Assembly: GCA_964351475.1 (NCBI GenBank)
Contig: CAYGOB010000001.1
Span: forward strand, 15,023 to 79,022
Direction of reading: 5' to 3'
Source of the DNA: UBA2177 sp964351475
GTDB taxonomy: Bacteria; Patescibacteriota; Dojkabacteria; SC72
Length of the DNA stretch: 64,000 nucleotides
Part shown: in pieces, positions 51,331-60,328 of the stretch
Position numbering within the stretch: the first letter of the stretch is position 1
How the letters are laid out: every line of letters starts with the position of its first letter
Notes under the pieces: generated by a model
What the model saw: the letters and a program-made list of their open reading frames with translations, nothing else
The model's database searches: none
Told to the model about the DNA's origin: nothing
Translations under genes and position numbers: made by a program

Positions 51331-51783
51331 CTATCTACTGGGTATACCTCTAAGTGCAAGAAGTTTCTTTTCTAGCATATCAAGCATTACTCTATTACTA
51401 TGAATATCATTATAAGGATAATATTTTATCCCATATAGTCTCCCTTCTATATCTTTTTCTTGAAAATACTTTATTTCCTCTTTGTTAATTCTCTTACTAT
51501 TTAATTCTTCTGCATAAAGATCAAATTTTCTAAGTAACTTCTCATCTCTCTCACTCATATTCCAAAGATGATCTAGATCTAGGGTTGTTATAGAGAGCAT
51601 TCCAGAGGGAAGAAGAAAAACCCTATCTTCTTTTGCAAAGGTTTCTTCCTTTCTGGGATTAGCTTTTTCTAGATAGATTTTACTATTTGAGATGTTAAGT
51701 ACTTCAAAGAGTTCAGGGTAAGCATCGTATACCTGCTCGTTGTTTGCAATAATTGGGATGAACTCACTTTCAGGTTTGTCCAT
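51331..51783 (-). CDS. Hypothetical protein, 150 aa
   Basis: Unrecognised soluble protein rich in Glu, Lys and Leu, with predicted helices in the second half and strands in the first (SKIYLEKANP, RVFLLPSGMLSITTL). No motif is found. The gene is divergent from the hibernation-factor gene. A possible AGGAAG ribosome-binding sequence lies about 15 nt upstream of the start. Confidence 0.55.
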   Translation of the reverse strand: MDKPESEFIPIIANNEQVYDAYPELFEVLNISNSKIYLEKANPRKEETFAKEDRVFLLPSGMLSITTLDLDHLWNMSERDEKLLRKFDLYAEELNSKRINKEEIKYFQEKDIEGRLYGIKYYPYNDIHSNRVMLDMLEKKLLALRGIPSR

Positions 51784-51846
51784 AATTGGAATTTATCTTC
51801 CTAAAATTATATTATATTAATATATCTAAATTAATCACCCATTACA

Positions 51847-52437
51847 ATGTTAGAAGAAAAAATAGAAGTAAAATATGTAGGTATGGACTCTTCAGATTCA
51901 TTAAAGGAATATATTCTAGAAAAAATGAAAAAGAAAGAAGCTCTTCTAGAAGATGCCACATCCATAGAGATATTCTTTAAGAATAATAAACACAGTAGAG
52001 GTGTAGAAGAAGATTTTAGAATAGACATTAATGTAAATTTACCTAACTCACCAGTTAGGGTAGAAGAAAAGGGAGCAGATATGTATGCAAATATTGACCT
52101 TGCTATAGATACATTAGACAGAAGATTAAAGAGATATAGTGATAGGAAGGAACATTGGGAAGGTATTAAGCCATGGAAGATATTAGAAGCAGAGGCAGCC
52201 TTAGAGGCTCTTACAGAGCAAGTAGAGAATGAGGTTGAGGATTACTCTGACTATGTATCTGGAATAGTTAAAAGAAAGGTAGTTAAGGACATGGATCCCA
52301 TATTAGAGGCTGAGGCTATAGAGAGAATGGAATTGTCAGGTTACGATCAGTATCTTTTTAAAAATAAGAGTACAGGTAAAATATCCATGATATACAGAAG
52401 AAACTATGGGGGTTACGGTTTAGTAGAACCAGAGTAG
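51847..52437 (+). CDS. hpf: Ribosome hibernation promoting factor, long form
   Basis: 196 aa. The N-terminal RaiA/HPF domain (about 1-105) has a beta-alpha-beta-beta-beta-alpha pattern ending MYANIDLAIDTLDRRLKRYSDR, the conserved basic helix that lies in the ribosome's mRNA channel. The C-terminal domain (about 140-196: KRKVVKDMDPILEAEAIERMELSGYDQYLFKN) drives 100S ribosome dimerisation. Expressed in stationary phase or stress in other bacteria. A bidirectional terminator hairpin follows. Confidence 0.92.
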   Translation: MLEEKIEVKYVGMDSSDSLKEYILEKMKKKEALLEDATSIEIFFKNNKHSRGVEEDFRIDINVNLPNSPVRVEEKGADMYANIDLAIDTLDRRLKRYSDRKEHWEGIKPWKILEAEAALEALTEQVENEVEDYSDYVSGIVKRKVVKDMDPILEAEAIERMELSGYDQYLFKNKSTGKISMIYRRNYGGYGLVEPE

Positions 52438-52469
52438 GGGGTAGTGTACAAAGTCCTAAGTGTAAATAA

Positions 52470-52495
52470 AAAGGGAGACGTATGTGTCTCCCTTT
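52470..52495. terminator. Bidirectional intrinsic terminator
   Basis: AAAGGGAGAC-GTATGT-GTCTCCCTTT, a perfect 10-bp stem with a 6-nt loop between the convergent hpf and SurA-like genes. Flanking A and T residues allow use in both directions. Confidence 0.85.
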
Positions 52496-52521
52496 AACTT
52501 CCTTTTAAATATTTCCTTTAA

Positions 52522-53334
52522 CTACTCTGCTTGGGTTGCAGTTCCTTCAAGTAAGTTATTTACAATATTTGTAGTAATAGTTAAGAAACCATACTTTGGT
52601 TTAGAAGTAGAGTTATCTTGTATTCTGTATTCATTTCTCTTTTCATTTAACCAACCAGCTTTTCTATTCTGTACTTCCTGTTGTATGAAAATCTCTTCTG
52701 TTTGCTCTTTGTATTGTTCAAAGTTCAATAATTCTCCCTCTTCTAACTGTGCTGTTTCTTCTGGGAATATTACATCACTATATTGACTAAAGAAATCTTT
52801 AACATCTTCCTCAGCATATTCTAACTCTGGAGCAAGTATTGCAGTAGCAAGTAAGTCCACCTCTATTTGCTCTCTTAATTCTTCCTCTGTAATATTGTTA
52901 GCTTCTAGAGCACTCTCATACATCTCTTGACCACCAATACTCTCTATTATTCTCTCTATCTCCTGATCAATCTCTTCCTTTGAGATAGAAACATCTGCCT
53001 TCTTTGCTTCACTCCTAACTATCTGGTCCTCTATTAACTGAGAAGCTACAGCAGAACCATATGCTGTTTCTAATCTGTTATGCCATTCACTCTTAGGAAT
53101 TCTAACACCATTAACTACAGCAACACTGTAATCGTTATTAAAGTATTGAACAGCTAGGTCTATTAGAGCTAGTGATACAATTATTAATACAACTATACCG
53201 ACTACTTTAAGAGCAGGTTGTAAACTTCCCATATTTTCTATTTTAGGAAGTTTAACTTTTTTAATATCAAGTTTCTTTGATATTTCTTTTTGGGGTGCAG
53301 TTTTCTCTTTAGTACTTTTCTTACTTTTAGGCAT
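52522..53334 (-). CDS. SurA/PrsA-like N-terminal chaperone domain protein
   Basis: 270 aa. Lys-rich cytoplasmic N-terminus (1-40), a membrane helix at about 47-67, then a SurA_N-like chaperone domain: VAVVNGVRIPKSEWHNRLE near 73, with ASQLIEDQIVRSEAKKADVSISKEEIDQEI and a second helical part ending KAGWLNEKRNEY. No parvulin PPIase domain is visible, so it is probably a holding chaperone or foldase for exported proteins. It would help fold the large secreted proteins of this genome; this is inference. Confidence 0.8.
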   Translation of the reverse strand: MPKSKKSTKEKTAPQKEISKKLDIKKVKLPKIENMGSLQPALKVVGIVVLIIVSLALIDLAVQYFNNDYSVAVVNGVRIPKSEWHNRLETAYGSAVASQLIEDQIVRSEAKKADVSISKEEIDQEIERIIESIGGQEMYESALEANNITEEELREQIEVDLLATAILAPELEYAEEDVKDFFSQYSDVIFPEETAQLEEGELLNFEQYKEQTEEIFIQQEVQNRKAGWLNEKRNEYRIQDNSTSKPKYGFLTITTNIVNNLLEGTATQAE

Positions 53335-53403
53335 TACTTTATGTTATGTAAAATTTAATATGACTAGTTTAACAAAATATTTGAGATTTGGGAAGAAGGG
53401 GGG

Positions 53404-54747
53404 TTATAGTTCGAAGGTTAGGTGTACGTATATAGTTCTATATTTTGAGTTTGGATGATAAATTATTACATAATCCTGTCCACAGTAATCTCGACCTCTT
53501 GAAACAAATCCCGCCTCTGCAGCTACTACTGGAGCATTTGCAGAACCACCTAGTTTTGAAAGGTCTGTTGCGTAAAACTGAGTTTCCCCTGGATCTTGCA
53601 CGTTATTAAGATTAGGGTCATGATAGTCTTGTGTTATATAAACACCACTCCCTGCAAGTGGAACAGCATATTTTCCAGGTAGAACAAATTTCCAATCCCA
53701 CCCATCAGGAGCCGGTGGAATTCCTGATGGACCTCCCATTACTAGATATCCTCCCCTATATAAATCAACATTTGCATAGAAGTATCCACTACTACTAGTT
53801 GAGGCAGCAAAGTGAAGGTGGGGACCTGTAGATCCTGAACATGAATTTCCTCCTGGATATATGTATCCTATTTTCCCGCCTTTTGCGACATATCCTTCCT
53901 CAGTCATTGCTCCCATGTTTGCATTAATATATGCCAATATCTTTTCGTCCAATTGTGATTGTATCTCCTTATTTCTTTTTAGTTCAACAAGAAGTTCTGC
54001 CTGTTTCGCTCTAGAAAGGACTAATAGACTTTCTCTCTCAGTTTTTTGGCTTGAAAGTATCTTTTTCTCTTCTCCCAGGGATATTTTCTCTTGTTCAATG
54101 GCATTTCTTGTAATTTGTAAGTCTGCTTTTTTGTCGGCAAGAGCCTCTTCTTCCTGTTTTATTTCTTTCGTTTTAATCGCGAAGTCCTCTAGATACATTC
54201 GGTCTTGACTTCTTGTAACAGCAAGATATTTAGTTTTTCTTAGAATAGAGGAGAGATTTTTAATATCCATAAATAACTCCAAAGGACCAACAAAAGAATA
54301 CTTGTATGACTCAGTAACCCTTTTTGTCACAGCATCCTCCAGAATACTAATTTCCTGACCTAAGACGGATAGACTGTCTTCTTTCTCTTGAATATTTTTC
54401 TCAAGAAGATTTATCTCAACATTATGGCTTGCTATTTGCACCTCAAGAGACCTTATTGTGTTTTCTGTCTGGGCAATCTGGTTATTTATATAAGCGATCT
54501 TCTCATTTAAACTCAATTGTTGGTACTCCTCATCTTTTAGTTGCTTTTCTATAGTACCTTGTTTTTTTTGAAGTTCTTTCAGTTGATCTTGGAGGTAATA
54601 AAAGCACGTTTCGGAATTCTGATCCATATAATCCGGACAACTACTCTGTGCTAATACAGGCCTATCATAATACGAACCTAATCCAACAAAACAAAGTAAG
54701 GAAAATAATACTACTAAAATTGTTATACCAATTGTTTCTTTATTCAT
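53404..54747 (-). CDS. FtsEX-associated coiled-coil/LytM-type protein with permuted LytM halves
   Basis: 447 aa. Signal peptide at residues 1-33, then a long coiled coil (about 40-255) as in EnvC and PcsB, then the LytM/M23 part. Its two halves are in unusual order: GGKIGYIYPGG...GSTGPHLHFAAS, normally the end of the fold, comes first (about 283-312), and VYITQDYHD...PVVAAEAGFVS...YRTIYVHL, normally the beginning, comes last (about 372-445). The H-x-H and final His are kept, but the first HxxxD reads FYATD, so zinc binding is doubtful. It follows ftsX after 1 nt; by analogy it links FtsEX to peptidoglycan hydrolysis at division. Confidence 0.82.
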   Translation of the reverse strand: MNKETIGITILVVLFSLLCFVGLGSYYDRPVLAQSSCPDYMDQNSETCFYYLQDQLKELQKKQGTIEKQLKDEEYQQLSLNEKIAYINNQIAQTENTIRSLEVQIASHNVEINLLEKNIQEKEDSLSVLGQEISILEDAVTKRVTESYKYSFVGPLELFMDIKNLSSILRKTKYLAVTRSQDRMYLEDFAIKTKEIKQEEEALADKKADLQITRNAIEQEKISLGEEKKILSSQKTERESLLVLSRAKQAELLVELKRNKEIQSQLDEKILAYINANMGAMTEEGYVAKGGKIGYIYPGGNSCSGSTGPHLHFAASTSSSGYFYANVDLYRGGYLVMGGPSGIPPAPDGWDWKFVLPGKYAVPLAGSGVYITQDYHDPNLNNVQDPGETQFYATDLSKLGGSANAPVVAAEAGFVSRGRDYCGQDYVIIYHPNSKYRTIYVHLTFEL

Positions 54748-54748
54748 A

Positions 54749-55672
54749 CTATTCTAAATACCTCTTAACTGCACTAAAACTACTTACAATACCCAATAAT
54801 CCTCCTGCTAACATATGTGCTAGATAGTAGAGTAATATAAAGATGATATTTAGAGACCTTAGAAAATCAAAATCTAAATCTGTTAATAATTGATTAACCC
54901 AAAAAGCAAAATCAGTATTCTGTGAATAGTAAATCATGGCATACCAAGGAACTATTAGTAAGGTAGCACCCAAAAACCCTCCTACGAGACCATAAAAGAA
55001 ACCCTCTAAGATAAAGGGGAGCTTTATGAACTTATCCGAACTACCAACCAAATGCATAATCTCTATCTCCTCCTTATGAGCATTAATATTAAACCCAATG
55101 GTTATTCTAATTAAAGAAATTGTAATTATTAGTAAAGAAGATATTAATATTATTGAACCTATACCAATTATTCTAGAAAGAGTCTTTAAATTCTCTACAA
55201 CATCCCTAAAATACATAACCTCATCAATAAAGACATTAGTCTCCTTCTCTATATTAATATTCTCAATTATTTCAATTAAAGAATCTATAGACTTAGCCCT
55301 AATCTCTAAACTAGGTGGTAAAGAATCTGCAGTTACTGTTGCGATTAAGTCAGGATTATCTGCAAAGTCATCTTGATATATTAAAAGAGCCTCTTCCTGA
55401 GACACATAATCTATATCCTCAACCAATTCAGGATCAAAAAGTTTATCTCTTAAAAGCAATATATCTGCCTCAGAAGTATCCTTTTTAAAAAATATTATAA
55501 CCTGAGCCTTCTGCTCATAATACTTAACACCCCTTTGTGCAAATATTGCTGTAGCTATAAAGAAGGAAGAGATTGCTATTACAATAGTAGACACAAATAT
55601 TGTAGAAAGAGATAACCACTTATTTCTCTTAACATTATTTTTAGCTGCAATAAAAATTCTATCTGATGCCAT
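54749..55672 (-). CDS. ftsX: Cell division protein FtsX
   Basis: 307 aa permease partner of FtsE. Membrane helix at about 22-45, the extracytoplasmic domain (about 50-165) that contacts the EnvC/PcsB-type effector, and three helices at about 175-300. The IEIMHLVGSSDKFIKLPFILEGFFYG segment is the FtsX signature. It follows ftsE after 1 nt and precedes the coiled-coil LytM gene by 1 nt, a three-gene division operon. Confidence 0.93.
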   Translation of the reverse strand: MASDRIFIAAKNNVKRNKWLSLSTIFVSTIVIAISSFFIATAIFAQRGVKYYEQKAQVIIFFKKDTSEADILLLRDKLFDPELVEDIDYVSQEEALLIYQDDFADNPDLIATVTADSLPPSLEIRAKSIDSLIEIIENINIEKETNVFIDEVMYFRDVVENLKTLSRIIGIGSIILISSLLIITISLIRITIGFNINAHKEEIEIMHLVGSSDKFIKLPFILEGFFYGLVGGFLGATLLIVPWYAMIYYSQNTDFAFWVNQLLTDLDFDFLRSLNIIFILLYYLAHMLAGGLLGIVSSFSAVKRYLE

Positions 55673-55673
55673 A

Positions 55674-56675
55674 TTATTTCTCCTGACTATTTAAATAATT
55701 ACGAACAAACTTTTCTAAAACAGTTTTTTCTTTTTTAGAAAGGTTAAGATTTTTTAAATCACTTTCTGTTAAATTTAAAACTAAATCAATACTATCTATT
55801 TTAGCATCTAATAGCTTCTCTAAAACTTTCTTATTTAAACCCTTAAGATTCTCATCTATGTCCTTCCTCTCCTCCTTCTTTTCTTTTTTCTCTTTTTTAC
55901 TTAGTTTCTTCTCTTTTCCCTTTTCTTTCTTTTCAATATCCTCATCTATCTTAATATCATCCTCAGTACTCTTTATCACAGGAGGTTTTGGAGTTCCTAC
56001 AGAATCATAATTTCCCTTGGTGTCTGACACTATCTTGCCTCCTACAATCCTAATAACCCTTGTCTTCATCTGGTTAACAATATCTCTGTCATGACTAATT
56101 ACCATTACTGTAGTTCCTGTCTTATTAATATCTTTTAAGATATTTAATATCTCTAGAGCATTATCAGGATCTAAATTCCCTGTTGGTTCGTCCGCTACAA
56201 GTAAGTCAGGATTATTTGCTAATGCTCTCGCTATGGCTGCCTTTTGCTTTTCACCCCCAGAAAGCTGTCTAGGGAACAGATGTCTTCTATCCTGTAATTT
56301 AACTAGTTCAAGTAAGTAGTCAGTAGTTTCTTTAATTTCTTTGTTATTCTTACCTAGAATTTCTAATGTAAAAGCAATATTTTCATCTAAAGTTTTACTT
56401 GGAAGTAATTTCATATCTTGAAAAACAATACCCAATCTTTGTCTGTATGTAGGAAGAAGTTTTCTAGGTAATTTAACAACTTCAATATCTTCAAACAAAA
56501 TATTTCCTGAACTTGGTAATTCCTCTCGGATTAATAGTCTAAGGAGTGTAGTCTTACCAGCTCCTGAAGGACCTACTAGAAAGGAGAATTCGCCTTTTTC
56601 TATGGAAAAGTTAACATCCTCTAGAGCTACTATGTCTCTGTCGTACTTTTTGTTTACTTTGTCAAAAAACAACAT
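55674..56675 (-). CDS. ftsE: Cell division ATP-binding protein FtsE with C-terminal extension
   Basis: 333 aa, against about 225 for most FtsE. Walker A GPSGAGKTT near residue 36, signature LSGGEKQKAAIARA near 137, Walker B LLVADEPTGNLD near 159. The extension (about 230-333) has a Lys/Glu stretch and ends in a helical domain (KVLEKLLDAKIDSIDLVLNL) that looks like a small helix-hairpin-helix or SAM-like fold. ATP hydrolysis drives FtsX movement. First gene of ftsE-ftsX-LytM. Confidence 0.93.
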   Translation of the reverse strand: MLFFDKVNKKYDRDIVALEDVNFSIEKGEFSFLVGPSGAGKTTLLRLLIREELPSSGNILFEDIEVVKLPRKLLPTYRQRLGIVFQDMKLLPSKTLDENIAFTLEILGKNNKEIKETTDYLLELVKLQDRRHLFPRQLSGGEKQKAAIARALANNPDLLVADEPTGNLDPDNALEILNILKDINKTGTTVMVISHDRDIVNQMKTRVIRIVGGKIVSDTKGNYDSVGTPKPPVIKSTEDDIKIDEDIEKKEKGKEKKLSKKEKKEKKEERKDIDENLKGLNKKVLEKLLDAKIDSIDLVLNLTESDLKNLNLSKKEKTVLEKFVRNYLNSQEK

Positions 56676-56709
56676 TGGCAGTTTTAGTCAGTTTAGTTAC
56701 TCATATATC

Positions 56710-57804
56710 TTACTGCAATCTCACTTGAGCTTCAAGGAACTTCTCAATGTCACCATCAAGGACATTTTCAGGGTTATTAGATTCTACACCCGTTCTTAAA
56801 TCTTTAACAAGCTTGTAGGGATGTAGTATGTAATTTCTGATTTGGTTGCCCCATCCTGCTACCTTAGTTTCTCCCTTTATTTCGGATATTTTTTCCATTT
56901 TCTTTTCTTCTTTAATTCTCCACAACCTAGCTCTTAATATCTCCATTGCACGTTCTCTGTTTTGAGCCTGACTTTTGTATTCGGAAGAGTGTACTGTAAT
57001 ACCAGTGGGAATGTGTGTTAATTGAACTGCAGATGATGTTTTATTTACACTCTGTCCTCCTGGGCCAGAAGATCTTACTGCTTTAAAAAGAATATCTTTG
57101 GATGGAATCTCAAGTGAGATATCCTGAGCATCTTTGTTTGCAAATATTGGGAGAACTTCAACCCCTGCAAAGGTTGTCTGTCTTAGTCCTTGTGCATTGT
57201 AAGGAGATATTCTGACTAATCTGTGTACACCATGTTCTTTTTTTAACATACCAAAAGCATAGGGTTGTTCAATATTTAATGTGACAGAAGAAAGTCCTGT
57301 TTCACTGCCCTTAGTTATTTCCCCTACAGTATATTTCCAATTCTGTTTGTCAAAAAACATACTGTACATTCTGTAAAGCATCTCTACCCAGTCATTAGAT
57401 TCAGTACCGCCTTGTCCTGCGTTTATTGAAAGTACTGCCTTAAGAGAATCGTATTTGTTTGAAAGGAATTTTCTTAAGGAGAATTTATCTAACCTCTCTC
57501 TTAAAGAAAGATACTCTTCAATTAGTTCGTTTTGTTGAGTTTCTTTTTTAATAGAATTAAAAAGCTCCTCTAAAGAAGATATTTCTTCTTGTAATTGTTC
57601 TGCCGTAGATATCTCCTCTTGAAGGTAAGAAATTCTAGACATAGTGTCCTGTGCTTTCTGAGAGTTCTCCCAAAAATTGTCCTGTAGACTTTCTTGTTCC
57701 AAAAAATTTACATCTTTCTTTTTTTCTTCAAGATCAAGACTTTTTACTGTTTCCTCAATGTCTTTTTTAAGAGATTGAATATTTGTTTTGCGTAAATCGT
57801 TCAT
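56710..57804 (-). CDS. prfB: Peptide chain release factor 2
   Basis: 364 aa. Recognises UAA and UGA and releases the peptide. The GGQ loop reads SSGPGGQSVNKTSSAVQL (about residue 240); the codon-recognition tripeptide appears as SPY (RISPYNAQG, about 198) in place of the usual SPF. No programmed frameshift is needed. I chose ATG 57804: TATAAT lies 7 nt before it on the minus strand, while the longer frame to 57876 runs through that promoter. Presence of RF2 supports the standard code for TGA. Divergent from gpmI. Confidence 0.92.
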   Translation of the reverse strand: MNDLRKTNIQSLKKDIEETVKSLDLEEKKKDVNFLEQESLQDNFWENSQKAQDTMSRISYLQEEISTAEQLQEEISSLEELFNSIKKETQQNELIEEYLSLRERLDKFSLRKFLSNKYDSLKAVLSINAGQGGTESNDWVEMLYRMYSMFFDKQNWKYTVGEITKGSETGLSSVTLNIEQPYAFGMLKKEHGVHRLVRISPYNAQGLRQTTFAGVEVLPIFANKDAQDISLEIPSKDILFKAVRSSGPGGQSVNKTSSAVQLTHIPTGITVHSSEYKSQAQNRERAMEILRARLWRIKEEKKMEKISEIKGETKVAGWGNQIRNYILHPYKLVKDLRTGVESNNPENVLDGDIEKFLEAQVRLQ

Positions 57805-57823
57805 ACCATATATTATATGGTAT
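57803..57823. promoter_or_regulatory. Palindromic divergent promoter between prfB and gpmI
   Basis: ATACCATATA-T-TATATGGTAT is a perfect 10-bp inverted repeat. The minus-strand reading gives TATAAT (57812-57817) 7 nt before the prfB ATG; the plus-strand reading gives TATATT (57809-57814) ahead of gpmI. The two -10 boxes overlap. Confidence 0.55.
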
Positions 57824-57849
57824 ATCTTTACCTGAATGCCAATATATAT

Positions 57850-59505
57850 ATGATGAATTTTTTTAAGAAGCAACAACCAGAGCAGGAGAAGGATTTTAAT
57901 AATGTTTTAGATATTAGGAAATTTGTAACCTTAATTATTATGGATGGGTTAGGGGTGTATCCTGACAGGGAGGGGAATGCTGTTTTAGCTGCAAAAACTC
58001 CTTTCTTAGATACTGCTTGGACATATGGTAGGTCTACTTTAATACATGCCGCTGGTACACATGTAGGATTACCAGGAGAAGAGGCAGGTAACTCAGAGGT
58101 AGGTCATCTTAATTTAGGTGCAGGGCAGGTAGTGTACCAATCTCTGCCTAGAATTAATGATGCTATTCAAGCTCATGAATTAGACACAAACAATGTAATT
58201 AGGGAGATGGTCTCTGTTTTAAGAAAAAGAAATACCAAATTACATTTAGTGGGAGTCCTTAGTCCTGCAGGTGTACATGGTCATATAGCTCATCTTTTCT
58301 CCATCTTAGATTTATGTAAGGTTAATGGTATAGATCCATATGTCCATGTCATATTAGATGGTAGGGATACTACTCCTATGGAAGGACATGTACATGTTAA
58401 GAAGTTAGAGGAGAAATTACAAGAATTAGGTATTGGAGAAATTGCTTCTATGCAGGGAAGATTCTATGGCATGGATAGGGATACCCGATGGGAGAGGACA
58501 AAGTTGGCATATGATGCAATGATTGGGATATCTGAGGAGGGCTTTACAGACCCTGTAGACGTAGTTAATATGGCATACCAAAATGGAGAGGATGATCAAT
58601 TCTTTAAACCTAGGGTTAGGGTAGATGTAAATAGACAACCTGTTGGTCCAGTAAGAGATGGGGATGCAATACTTTTCTGGAATTTTAGAGAAGACAGAGC
58701 TAGGCAATTAACCAAGGCTTTTGTATTAAAAGATTTCCAATATTTTGCTAGAAGGAACTATCCTAAAGATATATACTTTGCAACAATGACTGGTTACGAG
58801 GAGGGTTTACCAGCTAATGCAATATTTCCTCCTTTACCAATTAAGAAGTCTCTTTCTGAGACTCTCTCGGAAAATGGTAAGGCACAATTTCACATTTCAG
58901 AGACAGAAAAATTTATGCATGTAACCTACTTTTTTAATGGTGGTGTAGAACAACCACGAGAAGGAGAAGTATTTTTTAAGATTCCTTCACCTCGCGTAGT
59001 TGACTACTCTGATGTTCCAGAAATGGGGGCATATGGTATTAAGGATGAAACAGTTAAAAGAATTAGGGATATTTCAAATAATCCATACAATTTCATATTA
59101 CTAAACTTTGCAAACCCGGACATGTTAGGACACACAGGAGATTTTAAAGCAACAGTTAAAGCAAACGAAATTGTAGATGAATGTGTAGCTGAAATATCCA
59201 AGGAGACACTTGCGGCAGGAGGGGCTGTTTTAATAACGGCAGACCATGGTAATTGTGAGACCATGATAAACAGAAGTACCAAACAAATAGATATTGCACA
59301 TACTAATAACCCTGTACCTCTAACTATATTAACAGAGATGAGTGAGGTAGAAGCGAAGGCAGGAGTCCCAATGTTAAGGATAGGGACAGGTCCTAATGCT
59401 CGACCAACAGGATTACTTGCAGATGTAGCCCCCACAGTACTTGGTCTCCTAGGAGTAGAGATTCCTGCAAATATGACAGGGGTAGATTTAAGACCAGTGC
59501 TTTAA
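57850..59505 (+). CDS. gpmI: 2,3-bisphosphoglycerate-independent phosphoglycerate mutase
   Basis: 551 aa, Mn-dependent glycolytic enzyme of the alkaline-phosphatase fold. LIIMDGLGVYPDREGNAV near residue 28, the catalytic-Ser AGNSEVGHLNLGAGQVV near 77, DGRDTTP near 177, NFANPDMLGHTGD near 420 and ITADHGNCE near 462 are present. I preferred ATG 57850 (MMNFFKK) over the earlier ATG 57817, which lies inside the palindromic promoter. Works next to enolase in lower glycolysis. Confidence 0.95.
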   Translation: MMNFFKKQQPEQEKDFNNVLDIRKFVTLIIMDGLGVYPDREGNAVLAAKTPFLDTAWTYGRSTLIHAAGTHVGLPGEEAGNSEVGHLNLGAGQVVYQSLPRINDAIQAHELDTNNVIREMVSVLRKRNTKLHLVGVLSPAGVHGHIAHLFSILDLCKVNGIDPYVHVILDGRDTTPMEGHVHVKKLEEKLQELGIGEIASMQGRFYGMDRDTRWERTKLAYDAMIGISEEGFTDPVDVVNMAYQNGEDDQFFKPRVRVDVNRQPVGPVRDGDAILFWNFREDRARQLTKAFVLKDFQYFARRNYPKDIYFATMTGYEEGLPANAIFPPLPIKKSLSETLSENGKAQFHISETEKFMHVTYFFNGGVEQPREGEVFFKIPSPRVVDYSDVPEMGAYGIKDETVKRIRDISNNPYNFILLNFANPDMLGHTGDFKATVKANEIVDECVAEISKETLAAGGAVLITADHGNCETMINRSTKQIDIAHTNNPVPLTILTEMSEVEAKAGVPMLRIGTGPNARPTGLLADVAPTVLGLLGVEIPANMTGVDLRPVL

Positions 59506-59617
59506 AGTTAAAAATCTCAGAGAGAATTTAGAAGTGTTCATTTTTTTCTTTAAAAGATTAACATAATCTGCTATTCTGAATTAAGCAAATTTAAACATTA
59601 GAAATTAAAAAATACAA

Positions 59618-60328
59618 GTGAAAATAAATAGAAAAACATTTACAACAATATTTATCCTTTTTTCCTTTTTAAGTGTTTTTTCAATTGTCTTTCTAAAAGA
59701 AGTGAAAGCAGTACAACCCTCTTTTTCTTTCTTTCCTAAAGGGGGAACTGTAATGAACAAAAAGGAAGGTTTTGTTGTTGACATATTAATAGATACTGCG
59801 GGACAAGAAATAGTTTCTGCTAAGTTTACTGTAACTTTTGACCCTCAGGCTTTACAACTAAAAAAGGCTGAAAGAAACAATTCTCTTTTTTCACAATTTC
59901 CAGTTGATGAATCTACCATAGATAATGGAAATGGCGTTGTTATGCTCTCAGGATTTACTCAATCTGGTGCAGGGACGTTGTATTCTACTGGAGAAAAACC
60001 AGATGTCTTAGCAAGGCTTACATTCGAGGTATTGCAAGAGGGAGAGATAGTATTAGATTGGGAGTATGGAGAGGAGGCTACTTTTGATACTGTAATGTAC
60101 AAGGATGGTAGCCCACCACAAAACATTTTAATTGGGAAACCAGATTCGGCAACATTTACCATAGGGGATGTCATTATAGATCCCTCAGTACCATCTACTG
60201 GTCTTAGTATAGATAAATATATCCTAGTAACTGGTATAGTTCTGACTCTTTTTGGAGCATTTATGGTATTTACCCAACCTGGTGGTTTTAGAAGAAAAAC
60301 TGGCACAGTGGTAATTTATGATGAGTAA
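59618..60328 (+). CDS. Secreted cohesin-like protein with VPSTG sorting signal
   Basis: 236 aa, GTG start. Signal peptide at residues 1-31 (KTFTTIFILFSFLSVF, ending VKA). Residues 35-175 fit the cohesin/carbohydrate-binding beta-sandwich: SFFPKGGTV, VVDILIDTAGQEIVSAKFTV, FDPQALQLKKAE and LARLTFEVLQEGE. The C-terminus has VPSTG at 191, a membrane helix and FRRK, a sortase-substrate layout with V for L. The sortase at 6012 could process it. It overlaps the following glycosyltransferase gene by 11 nt. Confidence 0.8.
   Translation: MKINRKTFTTIFILFSFLSVFSIVFLKEVKAVQPSFSFFPKGGTVMNKKEGFVVDILIDTAGQEIVSAKFTVTFDPQALQLKKAERNNSLFSQFPVDESTIDNGNGVVMLSGFTQSGAGTLYSTGEKPDVLARLTFEVLQEGEIVLDWEYGEEATFDTVMYKDGSPPQNILIGKPDSATFTIGDVIIDPSVPSTGLSIDKYILVTGIVLTLFGAFMVFTQPGGFRRKTGTVVIYDE

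Noticed and set aside
57805..57876. 24-residue N-terminal extension of RF2
   Set aside because: It covers the palindromic divergent promoter and has no counterpart in RF2 proteins.
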